A DNA stretch of 6,304 nt from JBEEPE01 sp964489645. Lineage in GTDB: Bacteria > Verrucomicrobiota > Verrucomicrobiia > Chthoniobacterales > Chthoniobacteraceae. Shown here one piece after another: positions 1 to 6,278 of the stretch. The stretch is from NCBI GenBank assembly GCA_964489645.1, contig CAZAZT010000174.1, forward strand, positions 1 to 6,304, in the 5' to 3' direction. The stretch's first letter is position 1. Each line of letters opens with the position of its first letter. Under the pieces are notes generated by a model. That model saw nothing but the letters and a program-made list of their open reading frames with translations. It made no database searches and had not been told where the DNA came from. The position numbers and the translations under genes were made by a program.

Positions 1-189
1 CTGCACCGCCGTCTGCAACAACGACCCCGCGCCCACGCCCACAGCCGACCCCGCGGTCACTCCCGTCCGCGGCATCACAATCGTCGCATCCGTGTGAATC
101 GAGGACGCCGACGCCCCCACCGCCTTCACCGGTATCGTCACCCCCTCATGAAACCCACTCCCCAACGTGCTTTGCTCACTCTCTGCCAT
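1..189 (-). CDS. Unidentified protein, N-terminal 63 residues only (runs off left edge)
   Basis: The frame from an ATG at 189 is open through all 63 codons to the left edge, so only the N-terminus is visible. I do not recognise the family. The visible part begins MAESEQSTLGSGFHEG and becomes very rich in Ala, Gly, Val, Ser and Thr. It has no cysteine, no basic N-terminus followed by a hydrophobic core (so no classical signal peptide), and no obvious membrane segment. The start was chosen because GGAG lies at 198-201, 8 nt upstream. An in-frame ATG at 261 would add 24 residues rich in Arg and Cys, but it has a poorer ribosome binding site. The toxin gene upstream ends at 276, 86 bp away, with no clear terminator between, so co-transcription is possible. 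The low-complexity composition leaves a chance that this is not a real gene. Ribosome binding site and open frame together make it more likely than not. Confidence 0.5.
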   Translation of the reverse strand, partial: MAESEQSTLGSGFHEGVTIPVKAVGASASSIHTDATIVMPRTGVTAGSAVGVGAGSLLQTAVQ

Positions 190-197
190 TCCCGCCA

Positions 198-201
198 CTC
201 C
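198..201 (-). promoter_or_regulatory. Ribosome binding site (GGAG) for the gene starting at 189
   Basis: On the minus strand GGAG is followed by an 8-nt spacer and ATG at 189-187. It supports this start over the longer in-frame ATG at 261. Confidence 0.5.
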
Positions 202-275
202 AGCAGTTGACGCGCCCCGAACAGATCGTCGTCGCGCGCAACAGTCTCCCTTCTTGACCATGCAACGCGGCCATC

Positions 276-1142
276 TCACCTCAGCGCCCGAACAGCCACC
301 GCAATCTGTTCCGACAACGTTGCCGAGAGAAACTCCCAGTACGCCGGACTCTCAACCGTCCCTCGCACAACATTCGCAGGTAGGAAACGCCGCATCTCCG
401 CCACAAACTCACGCCGCACAGCTGCTTCCGTTCGCATCGCTGTCAGACGTTCATCCACCCGCCGCTTGAACTCATCGTCCGTCTTCTGGTGATCCCTGAT
501 TTTCAGCGGAACCAAATATGCAGGCAGTTCCACACCCTGCTGAACAAGCCACACGATGTCCCAAAGGTCACGGTTCTTCATCCGATTCTCTCGGAACGCA
601 AACGCAATGACCTTGTCCGCCAAGATCTCCTCCCGACTCTGCGCCCGGAGGATCAGTCCCGAAGTGCCCAAATCGATGCCGTAAAGATTGCGGAGCATCC
701 TCGGTTGCGGTTCGTGACTTTGAATCGCGCAAATATCCAGATGAATCCGTTGGGCAGGAAGGTCTCGCTGGTTCCCCCTCGTCTCGATGGTGAGCTTCCA
801 CGTTGACACCTTGCCGCCCGTTTTGACGGGAGCACTCACCTTGACGGGTAATCCGTATCGGATCAGCAGTCTCTCAGTCAGCACATCCCCGAGCGTGGCC
901 AAATCACTGCGCTGGAAGTTGCTGCCGCCCGTAAAATCAAGATCCTCACTCAACCGAAGCGATCCGTAGCAGGAACGGAGACAAGTACCTCCGATGAACG
1001 TGAGTCCCGCAAGAAATCCGGCATCACCCATCTCCCGAAGGATGTCGTGATGCAGCAACTCTTTCTCAACCACGGGGCGCAACGTGCTCAGGTCGGCTCG
1101 CGCCCGCAGGGCCTCATCCACCAAGCGGTCAAGCAAGCTCAC
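276..1142 (-). CDS. abiEii: AbiEii-family nucleotidyltransferase toxin
   Basis: This is the toxin of an AbiE (type IV) toxin-antitoxin pair, a cytoplasmic DNA-polymerase-beta-fold nucleotidyltransferase. Studied relatives bind NTPs, and the mycobacterial MenT enzymes add nucleotides to tRNA acceptor ends; the substrate here is unknown. Numbering from the GTG start (288 residues): GGT at 51-53 followed by L and R, then SEDLDF at 65-70 with the paired metal-binding acids D67 and D69. A third candidate acid, D136, sits in HLDIC. The helical motif after it contains ADK (K177) and RDLWD (191-195). All family motifs I can name are present, so it looks intact and catalytically competent. An ATG at 1157 would add five residues. 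I prefer GTG at 1142 because a consensus AGGAGG (1149-1154) lies 6 nt before it, while the ATG has only a weak GGA. The gene overlaps the end of the antitoxin gene by 14 nt (29 nt with the ATG). Confidence 0.9.
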   Translation of the reverse strand: MSLLDRLVDEALRARADLSTLRPVVEKELLHHDILREMGDAGFLAGLTFIGGTCLRSCYGSLRLSEDLDFTGGSNFQRSDLATLGDVLTERLLIRYGLPVKVSAPVKTGGKVSTWKLTIETRGNQRDLPAQRIHLDICAIQSHEPQPRMLRNLYGIDLGTSGLILRAQSREEILADKVIAFAFRENRMKNRDLWDIVWLVQQGVELPAYLVPLKIRDHQKTDDEFKRRVDERLTAMRTEAAVRREFVAEMRRFLPANVVRGTVESPAYWEFLSATLSEQIAVAVRALR

Positions 1143-1671
1143 ACGCCACCTCCTCATCGATGAGTTCCATGCCGCGCCTCGTCGCCTTCATATCCCGCAA
1201 CGCCTGCTTCACCGAGGCCCGCCAAAGATGTTTCGCGACGTCAAAGGTCAGATGTGCAGCACATTCCTCAGGCCGTTGCTGCGTGTGGATGAACTCGATG
1301 CGACCGTAGTCTCCGCACTCAACGATGTGACTGCGACCAGACGTCATGATGGTGATCCAATTCATGGGCACTTGCGAAATGACGCCGGCATCGCTGAGCA
1401 CGGATTCGAGACTGATGTAGTTGAACTCACTCGCCCGCAACCTTGCTGCCGTATGGAACAGCAGATTGCCCGCAGAGTACCCTAGTACGGGATACAAATA
1501 GATGCCGCGGCAAATCCGTTTCAGAAGGCCTGACTTCGTGGCTCGCGAGAGGAGCACCGCGATCTGTCCGCACTCCGGCACCGCCGCAGTCAGGTCGTGG
1601 GACGAGAAAATGCAATGCTCCGCGTCGGCGAGAGACGCAAGCGTGTGGGCAAGTCGCCGGATCGGCTGCAT
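1129..1671 (-). CDS. abiEi: AbiEi-family antitoxin / autorepressor
   Basis: This is the 180-residue antitoxin partner of the AbiEii toxin. Characterised AbiEi proteins have an N-terminal winged helix-turn-helix that represses their own promoter and a C-terminal domain that counters the toxin without forming a stable complex with it. Seen here: residues about 4-61 form the winged-helix region, ending in the family signature LLKRICRGIYLYP (49-61). YISLESVLSDAG (85-96), TSGRS (110-114) and YGRIEFIH (122-129) match the usual start of the C-terminal domain. There is no signal peptide or membrane segment. The protein is at the short end of the family but no motif I can name is missing. The ATG at 1671 has only a weak AGAG upstream. 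The likely promoter and inverted-repeat operator lie 12-50 bp upstream, and the toxin gene overlaps the 3' end, so this is a two-gene operon with antitoxin first. Confidence 0.88.
   Translation of the reverse strand: MQPIRRLAHTLASLADAEHCIFSSHDLTAAVPECGQIAVLLSRATKSGLLKRICRGIYLYPVLGYSAGNLLFHTAARLRASEFNYISLESVLSDAGVISQVPMNWITIMTSGRSHIVECGDYGRIEFIHTQQRPEECAAHLTFDVAKHLWRASVKQALRDMKATRRGMELIDEEVACELA
1149..1154 (-). promoter_or_regulatory. Consensus Shine-Dalgarno inside the antitoxin gene, sets toxin start
   Basis: AGGAGG on the minus strand is followed by six bases (TGGCGT) and then GTG at 1142-1140. It lies within the last codons of the antitoxin gene, which stops at 1129. Ribosomes finishing the antitoxin would pass over the site, an arrangement typical of translational coupling. 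It is the main reason to prefer GTG over the ATG at 1157, which itself overlaps the first base-pairs of this motif's flank. Confidence 0.6.
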
Positions 1672-1682
1672 GGAGTAACTCT

Positions 1683-1713
1683 ACAAATGATTACATAAAG
1701 TGCAATCATTTGT
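1683..1713. promoter_or_regulatory. Perfect 10-bp inverted repeat, candidate AbiEi operator
   Basis: ACAAATGATT at 1683-1692 is repeated as its exact reverse complement, AATCATTTGT, at 1704-1713, with an 11-bp spacer. The repeat starts are 21 bp apart, two helical turns, so both half-sites face the same side of the DNA. It lies 12-42 bp upstream of the antitoxin start in an AT-rich patch that contrasts with the GC-rich surroundings. AbiEi antitoxins are known to bind inverted repeats in their own promoters. Assigning this one as the operator is inference from position, symmetry and family behaviour. Confidence 0.65.
1690..1695 (-). promoter_or_regulatory. Candidate -10 element of the abiE operon
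   Basis: TGTAAT on the minus strand matches the sigma-70 consensus TATAAT at five of six positions and lies inside the inverted repeat at 1683-1713. No good -35 stands out at normal spacing: GCTGCA is at 17 bp, and TTGCGC (1717-1722) is 21 bp away. Initiation would fall near 1683, leaving a leader of only about 12 nt before the antitoxin ATG. A bound repressor would cover the element directly. Confidence 0.35.
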
Positions 1714-1968
1714 GCAGCGCAACGCGTTGAGCATGCCCGAAAGGAACACAGCACTTGCTGCGGCAAACATCGCTTCGCCCGACTGACCGCTCGCGCGAAA
1801 CCGGAAGCGATGGCCGAACTCGCCACTCGTCGAGTCGTCAAAGCAAGACCTTCCTCTGCCGTAGCCATCAGCCCCCACAAACCCACCAATCCTGGGTCAA
1901 AATGGACACGTCAGTTCATCGCGGCAAATCCCGCCACCAACCGAACAACACCTGAAACCCGATCAACA
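1714..1968. other. Intergenic region between the oxidoreductase and the abiE operon
   Basis: No gene is supported here. Short open frames cross it on both strands, but they have no convincing ribosome binding site and no recognisable protein family. It contains the inverted repeat at 1768-1812 and an 11-base near-palindrome (ACTCG-T-CGAGT) at 1825-1835. No hairpin followed by a T-run, which would mark an intrinsic terminator for the oxidoreductase gene, is visible. Confidence 0.5.
1768..1812. repeat. 9-bp inverted repeat around a smaller palindrome
   Basis: CATCGCTTC at 1768-1776 pairs exactly with GAAGCGATG at 1804-1812 across a 27-nt loop. The loop contains the 8-bp perfect palindrome TCGCGCGA at 1791-1798. 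It could fold as a stem with an inner hairpin on either strand, downstream of the oxidoreductase stop at 1969. There is no T-run, so an intrinsic terminator is unlikely. A transcript 3'-end structure, a protein-binding site, a dispersed repeat or chance are all possible. Confidence 0.35.
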
Positions 1969-3444
1969 CTACAGGTGATCGATTGGCGTATACGTCCCGT
2001 CCTGAACGACATACGCCTTCAGCTTGTCCTTGAACACCGCCGCCTTGTAGATGGATTTCCCGAGCAACATGCGCAGGCATTCCTGGATCCCTTCAATGAT
2101 GCTCGGATGCGGGTGCATCATCTCAGCCAGCTCCCGGATCCCTTGGTTCGTGTGAACCAAGTATGCCACCGCTTGGATCGCGCTACTGGCGTGTTCGCCA
2201 ACGGCTCGCATCCCAAGGATCCGCATCCCGTGATCGTTCGTCACAATGATCTTGAAGAAGCCCTTCGTCTTCCGCATCGCGATCGCTCGCGCGTTGGTCT
2301 GGTAATCGAGCTTCACCATCTTGAAGGGAACCCCCTGCGCCTTGGCCTCTTGCTCACTCAACCCGACCGCTGCGACCTCCGGATTCAGGAACATGATGGT
2401 GGAGATGTTCTTGTACGAGATCGGCTTCACCGCATCCCCGAACATCCGCACCACCGCATGCCGCGCCTCCCGCTCGCCCACGTTCACCAACGCGATGTCC
2501 AACGAGACATCCCCCGCCGCATAGATATGCGACACATTCGTCTGCGTGTCGTCATTCCACAGGGCATTGCGGTCATCCAAACGCACACCCGCCGCCTCCA
2601 ATCCCAAGGACTCAAGGTTCGGGATACGCCCCACTGAGACCAACGCCTTGTCCACCGTGAACACCTCGTTGGGCCGGTCCGCAAACTTCAACTCGTACTC
2701 CACGCGCCCATCCTTGATCTCCATCCGCACAAGCCCAGCCCCGTGATGAACATGCGCACCATTCTCAAGAAGGTTCTGCGTGATTGTCTCCGCAATATCT
2801 TCATCTTCAAACGGTAAAATGCGATCCGCCTTGTCGATCAAGAACACTTTCGTGCGACCGTAATTCGAGAAGATCGTCGCGAACTCGCACCCGATCACCC
2901 CAGCTCCCAACACCACCATGCTCTCCGGGAAATCCGTGAAGTTCCGGATCCCGTCAGACGTGACAATCGTCTGCTCGTCGATCGGGATGTTCGCGATGTA
3001 TCGAGGCCGGCTACCCGTCGCGATCAGGATGTAATCACCCGTCACCACCCGCTTCGTCCCATCCCCATGGGTAATCTCAATGGTGTGCGCATCCAAAAAG
3101 CGAGCGGTCCCCAGCGCAAAATGGAAGATGTCCTTCTCCACCGCAGTCCCCAGCAATCGGAGATGCTCCTCCATCTGCTCCTTCCGCTCCGCAACCGCCT
3201 CATCCACCACACGCCGCACATCCCTGTACTCCGTCCGAAACCCTGGCACCGCCTCGCGGATCGTGCTCACCCGCATCGAATGCTCCCACATCGTCTTGGA
3301 AGTCAAAACCCCATCGTAAACCCCCGCGCCACCAACCCGATGCTTCTCGATCAACAGGACCCGCTTGCGGAAATCCACCGCGCGCATCGCTCCCGCATAT
3401 CCGGAAGGTCCTCCTCCAATCACCACCAAATCAAAATGTTCCAT
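1969..3444 (-). CDS. Disulfide-less FAD/NAD(P) oxidoreductase (Lpd/SthA-like)
   Basis: A 491-residue cytoplasmic flavoprotein of the pyridine nucleotide-disulfide oxidoreductase class I fold, normal family length. FAD-binding GGGPSG is at 10-15, ATGSRPR at 142-148, the NAD(P)-binding GAGVIG at 180-185, a second FAD motif AAGDV at 309-313, then the dimerisation domain from about 345. D204 at the end of the second NAD-domain strand suggests NAD(H) rather than NADP(H). The usual GGxCxxxxCxxSK redox motif reads GGAGVYDGVLTSK (38-50): the cysteines are Gly41 and Val46. The only cysteines are C186 and C456, so no redox disulfide can form. The C-terminal H446 and E451, spaced as in the lipoamide dehydrogenase catalytic dyad, are kept. 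Electron transfer directly between flavin and pyridine nucleotide, as in soluble transhydrogenase, is plausible; classical lipoamide dehydrogenase activity is not. No 2-oxoacid dehydrogenase genes adjoin it. The ATG at 3444 has GGGAG 9 nt upstream. Confidence 0.9.
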   Translation of the reverse strand: MEHFDLVVIGGGPSGYAGAMRAVDFRKRVLLIEKHRVGGAGVYDGVLTSKTMWEHSMRVSTIREAVPGFRTEYRDVRRVVDEAVAERKEQMEEHLRLLGTAVEKDIFHFALGTARFLDAHTIEITHGDGTKRVVTGDYILIATGSRPRYIANIPIDEQTIVTSDGIRNFTDFPESMVVLGAGVIGCEFATIFSNYGRTKVFLIDKADRILPFEDEDIAETITQNLLENGAHVHHGAGLVRMEIKDGRVEYELKFADRPNEVFTVDKALVSVGRIPNLESLGLEAAGVRLDDRNALWNDDTQTNVSHIYAAGDVSLDIALVNVGEREARHAVVRMFGDAVKPISYKNISTIMFLNPEVAAVGLSEQEAKAQGVPFKMVKLDYQTNARAIAMRKTKGFFKIIVTNDHGMRILGMRAVGEHASSAIQAVAYLVHTNQGIRELAEMMHPHPSIIEGIQECLRMLLGKSIYKAAVFKDKLKAYVVQDGTYTPIDHL

Positions 3445-3635
3445 ATGTGCTGACTCCCGATCTTAGCTTTTCAAACCGACACCCCACTGCGGGCACGATC
3501 ATCGCACTCACGCAGCGCTTCTGCCCGAACACACATCGTCGCAACGATACGCGTCCCCCACAACGGAAGCCTGCACTCAGGAGAAAAACGGCACCACCAC
3601 ATTTTCCGTCGGGACACCCCCATCAACGGGTCCGC
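3445..3635. other. Intergenic region between cytochrome and oxidoreductase genes
   Basis: This 191-bp spacer holds the oxidoreductase ribosome binding site. It has a 6-bp inverted repeat, CGGGCA at 3490-3495 and TGCCCG at 3522-3527, with no adjacent T-run. A minus-strand TAAGAT close to the start could serve as a -10, but has no good -35. The distance suggests separate transcription of the two genes, without a decisive signal. Confidence 0.4.
3454..3458 (-). promoter_or_regulatory. Ribosome binding site (GGGAG) of the oxidoreductase gene
   Basis: GGGAG lies 9 nt before the ATG at 3444 on the minus strand. The start also puts the FAD-binding motif at the expected distance from the N-terminus (first Gly at residue 10). 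Confidence 0.55.
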
Positions 3636-6278
3636 TCATTTCCGTAACCCTTGGATGAACAGGACCAACGACTCGATCTCGTGCTCTTTCAAGACCCCGA
3701 GGTACGAAGGCATCCCGACCCCAGTGCGCTCCATGTCATAACCCACTTGAACACGACGCGCCGGATCCAGGATCGACTCCCGGACATACGCCGCATCCAC
3801 GCTCCGAAGCTCAGTGCCATCCGTGAACACGCGCTTCGCTCCCCATATTCCCACCCACGAAGGACCCATCGCAGTCTTTGCCCCTGCCACCCCCGCACCC
3901 GCTACCGTCAACGCCGGATCCCCAACGCTGTGACAGCCCACACAACCCAACCGGACAGCCACCTCCTTCCCTAAGGCCGACGAAGGTTCCACCAACTTCC
4001 CCTCCGCCGTCACCAGATCCGGCACCGCAAGATCGACCTCGTCCGAATCAAAACCGCGCTCCCGCAAGTCGACAGAGGACAACTCACGCACCGTGAGGTA
4101 GACGCTCTCCACTCGGTCAACACCCTTTGCAGGAACACGATAAGTCAACCGCAACGAATGGGATGCCCCCATCCCGCGGATGCCGAGGAACAACGATCGG
4201 CCATCCTTGGACACGCTCACGCTAGAAACAGGCAGCGCCTCCTGCCCCGCCTCGTCCCGGTCCGTCCGATAATTTCCCGACCCGTATTGGTGCGTCTGCC
4301 GATAGTTCCAGCGATCCACAGAATAGCGTCCACGATCCGCCGCGAGATCCCGCGGAACCTCCGCATCAAACCGCATCAGGATCCCACGCCGCTCCGCCCG
4401 AACCTCGCGCGGTAACAGATTGGTCACCCCTCCCGGACGAACCCGATAAAGCCCGCCCACCTTGCTGCCTGTGCTTCCAAAAATCTGGAATCCGGTGACA
4501 TACAAGCGGCCATCGAGCGGATGCACGCGTCCATTCAGCAATCCGGACGGAAATCCACCCACCACCGGAACAACCGCTCCTTGGCCCCGCGCTGCGTCCA
4601 TGAGCACCGCGAAGATCTCGGGCCGCCCATACCCGATATGGATCAACGCCCCGTTCAGATCACCCATGTTCACTCCACCGCCGCGTCGCCCCTTCAGCCA
4701 GACCTGACTCGCCCCGGACTGATTCACAAAATGCGGGATCCAGACCTCCGGAGGACGGATCGGTGCCGGATGCTGCGCCTTTGCCCCGAACTTCTCCGGC
4801 TGGAACCCGTAATAGCCACCGTCTTCAACACGATAGATTGGCGTGGCAGGCTTCCAGTTCCCCTGCTGATCACTCGCCGTGAGCATCCCCGTTTCTGCAT
4901 CGTACCCAAGATAGGGCTGTCGAAACCCGCTCGCGATGACCCGGTACCCTCGGCCATCTGCATTCACCTTCACGACCACGCCATTGTGCTTGCCGATGGT
5001 CGACCCGATCTGCCCGCCCAATGCGAGGTAAAATCCCCCGTCACCCGCTGCGATGATGTCCATCGGATAGTTCCGTGTCTCAGCCGATTGCGCCACCACA
5101 TTGCAAAAGTTCTCGTACCAATCTGCCTCACCGTTCCCATCCAGATCATGCAACCGGATGATTCCATTGCGGTCGAAAACATGGATGACACCGCCCTGCA
5201 AACAAAGACTTTGCGGCTCGTTGAGCCCTGACGCGTAACGACGCCACTCTGCAGCATCCGTCCCAAATCCGCGCACAATCCAGACGTCGCCGTCAAATGT
5301 CAGGATTGCTGCTGTGCCGTCATCAAAGAACTCCAGATCCGTTGGCCGAACGTTGCGCCTCCACGGATTGTCCAAAGGCAACGGGAGTTCATCGAAGACC
5401 CATGCTGAATCCCGAGAAGCCAGTTGATTCCGACCCAGATGCACTGGTCGCTCCCAAATTCGATTTGCCGCCGAAACCCTCTCGGAGGCCACACCTTGCG
5501 CGGTGCGTGCCATGCCGCTTGCCCCGACCTCAATGCGATGAGCTGTGGGCACATCGGACGCCGACAACGAGAGCCAATCCTCCGGGCCAGCTCCCACGCG
5601 CAGCCTGATCGCAGAGGTGCGCGATCCCACATCCACATGCCGCACAACTCCATTCGCATCCGCCTGAAGGCGTTCCCGCACAACCGTGGCACCCACCGTG
5701 TACTCGATCATGGCCCCATCCGCTACCAACCGAACACCTGAGAACCGTCCCATCTCCGCCGCGATCGGGCCCAGACCCAGCTCACCGGGCTCTGCCGAAC
5801 CACGATCCCTCGGATCCACAAGCACAGGCGCCGCAGAGGTCGAAACACCAGGAGAGAGCGGACTCGCCTGGATCAACGAGCCGATCGGATGCGGCAACTC
5901 CTTCTGCCCTGCTGCCGCCTTCCGAGCAGGTAACCGATAGCTACCCGATGCCATCCCCTCCATCGACAGATATTCCCCGTCCTCGTTCTGCCGCCAGATC
6001 AATGCCCAACGAAGAAGGTCAGGATCAAAGCATCCGAACACCCCGTCCCCCGCCTTCACCACAATGCCACGCGGGATCAAGTTGTCCCCGAACGGCGATG
6101 TTCCAAACCGGCGAGCGTCCACGGTCTGCGTGAAAAACGGGAACTCCTTCTCCACATAACTTCCGAAAGGGGAGTTCAATGCAAGGTGCGCTCGGTCTTG
6201 CGCAACGAGTGGTGCCACCGCACCACACACACCGAGAATCAAACAAATCGCAGCACGCATGCGAGAAGAGTGTCCCAC
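3636..6278 (-). CDS. Secreted DUF6797-like / beta-propeller / cytochrome c fusion protein
   Basis: An 880-residue exported protein with one haem-c site. Residues 1-26 form a signal peptide: basic start, hydrophobic core ICLILGVCGAVAPL, likely cleavage after LVA26. Residues about 35-300 resemble DUF6797 (NLIPRGIVV 66-74, CFDPDLLRWALIWR 83-96). Residues about 310-620 resemble a sorbosone/glucose-dehydrogenase-type beta-propeller (PTDLEFFDDGT, 312-322) with a calcium-loop-like DLDGNGEAD at 378-386. A beta-rich stretch follows, with WNYRQTHQYGSGNY at 657-670. A C-terminal cytochrome c domain (about 764-880) has CVGCH at 779-783 and candidate distal ligand M856 in GMPSYLG. Likely role: a periplasmic or envelope oxidoreductase passing electrons from a sugar-like substrate to its haem; substrate and cofactor are not visible. 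The GTG at 6278 lacks a clear ribosome binding site. ATG at 6260 (residue 7) gives a compact 20-residue signal peptide and may be the true start. The frame is open to the window edge. Confidence 0.85.
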   Translation of the reverse strand: MGHSSRMRAAICLILGVCGAVAPLVAQDRAHLALNSPFGSYVEKEFPFFTQTVDARRFGTSPFGDNLIPRGIVVKAGDGVFGCFDPDLLRWALIWRQNEDGEYLSMEGMASGSYRLPARKAAAGQKELPHPIGSLIQASPLSPGVSTSAAPVLVDPRDRGSAEPGELGLGPIAAEMGRFSGVRLVADGAMIEYTVGATVVRERLQADANGVVRHVDVGSRTSAIRLRVGAGPEDWLSLSASDVPTAHRIEVGASGMARTAQGVASERVSAANRIWERPVHLGRNQLASRDSAWVFDELPLPLDNPWRRNVRPTDLEFFDDGTAAILTFDGDVWIVRGFGTDAAEWRRYASGLNEPQSLCLQGGVIHVFDRNGIIRLHDLDGNGEADWYENFCNVVAQSAETRNYPMDIIAAGDGGFYLALGGQIGSTIGKHNGVVVKVNADGRGYRVIASGFRQPYLGYDAETGMLTASDQQGNWKPATPIYRVEDGGYYGFQPEKFGAKAQHPAPIRPPEVWIPHFVNQSGASQVWLKGRRGGGVNMGDLNGALIHIGYGRPEIFAVLMDAARGQGAVVPVVGGFPSGLLNGRVHPLDGRLYVTGFQIFGSTGSKVGGLYRVRPGGVTNLLPREVRAERRGILMRFDAEVPRDLAADRGRYSVDRWNYRQTHQYGSGNYRTDRDEAGQEALPVSSVSVSKDGRSLFLGIRGMGASHSLRLTYRVPAKGVDRVESVYLTVRELSSVDLRERGFDSDEVDLAVPDLVTAEGKLVEPSSALGKEVAVRLGCVGCHSVGDPALTVAGAGVAGAKTAMGPSWVGIWGAKRVFTDGTELRSVDAAYVRESILDPARRVQVGYDMERTGVGMPSYLGVLKEHEIESLVLFIQGLRK

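Noticed and set aside
176..274. Small minus-strand frame starting at ATG 274 and overlapping the toxin stop region
   Set aside because: Only 32 residues, its GAGGTGAG is too close to the ATG to act as a normal ribosome binding site, and it overlaps the better-supported start at 189.
1084..1485. 133-codon plus-strand open frame across the abiE pair
   Set aside because: It is antisense to both abiE genes, whose motifs are unmistakable; there is no supporting ribosome binding site or domain.
1681..1878. 65-codon minus-strand open frame in the spacer upstream of abiE
   Set aside because: It has no ribosome binding site or recognisable family, and it runs through the palindromes and the predicted abiE operator.
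1951..1961. CCTGAAACCCG repeated at 6279-6289
   Set aside because: An 11-base direct match over 4.3 kb without flanking symmetry or associated mobile genes is compatible with chance.
1810..2637. 275-codon plus-strand open frame
   Set aside because: It lies largely antisense to the well-supported flavoprotein gene, is rich in Arg, His and Pro as expected for a GC-rich reverse-strand shadow, and has no recognisable domain.
3490..3527. CGGGCA / TGCCCG inverted repeat in the spacer before the oxidoreductase
   Set aside because: Six-base-pair arms with a 26-nt loop and no T-run or regulator nearby; too weak to assign a role.
3582..3608. Possible terminator on the minus strand: ACGG...CCGT followed by a T-run
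   Set aside because: The stem would be only four base pairs with a 14-nt loop, too weak for an intrinsic terminator.
4521..5231. 236-codon plus-strand open frame
   Set aside because: It is fully antisense to the propeller region of the secreted cytochrome protein, with shadow-like composition and no family motif.
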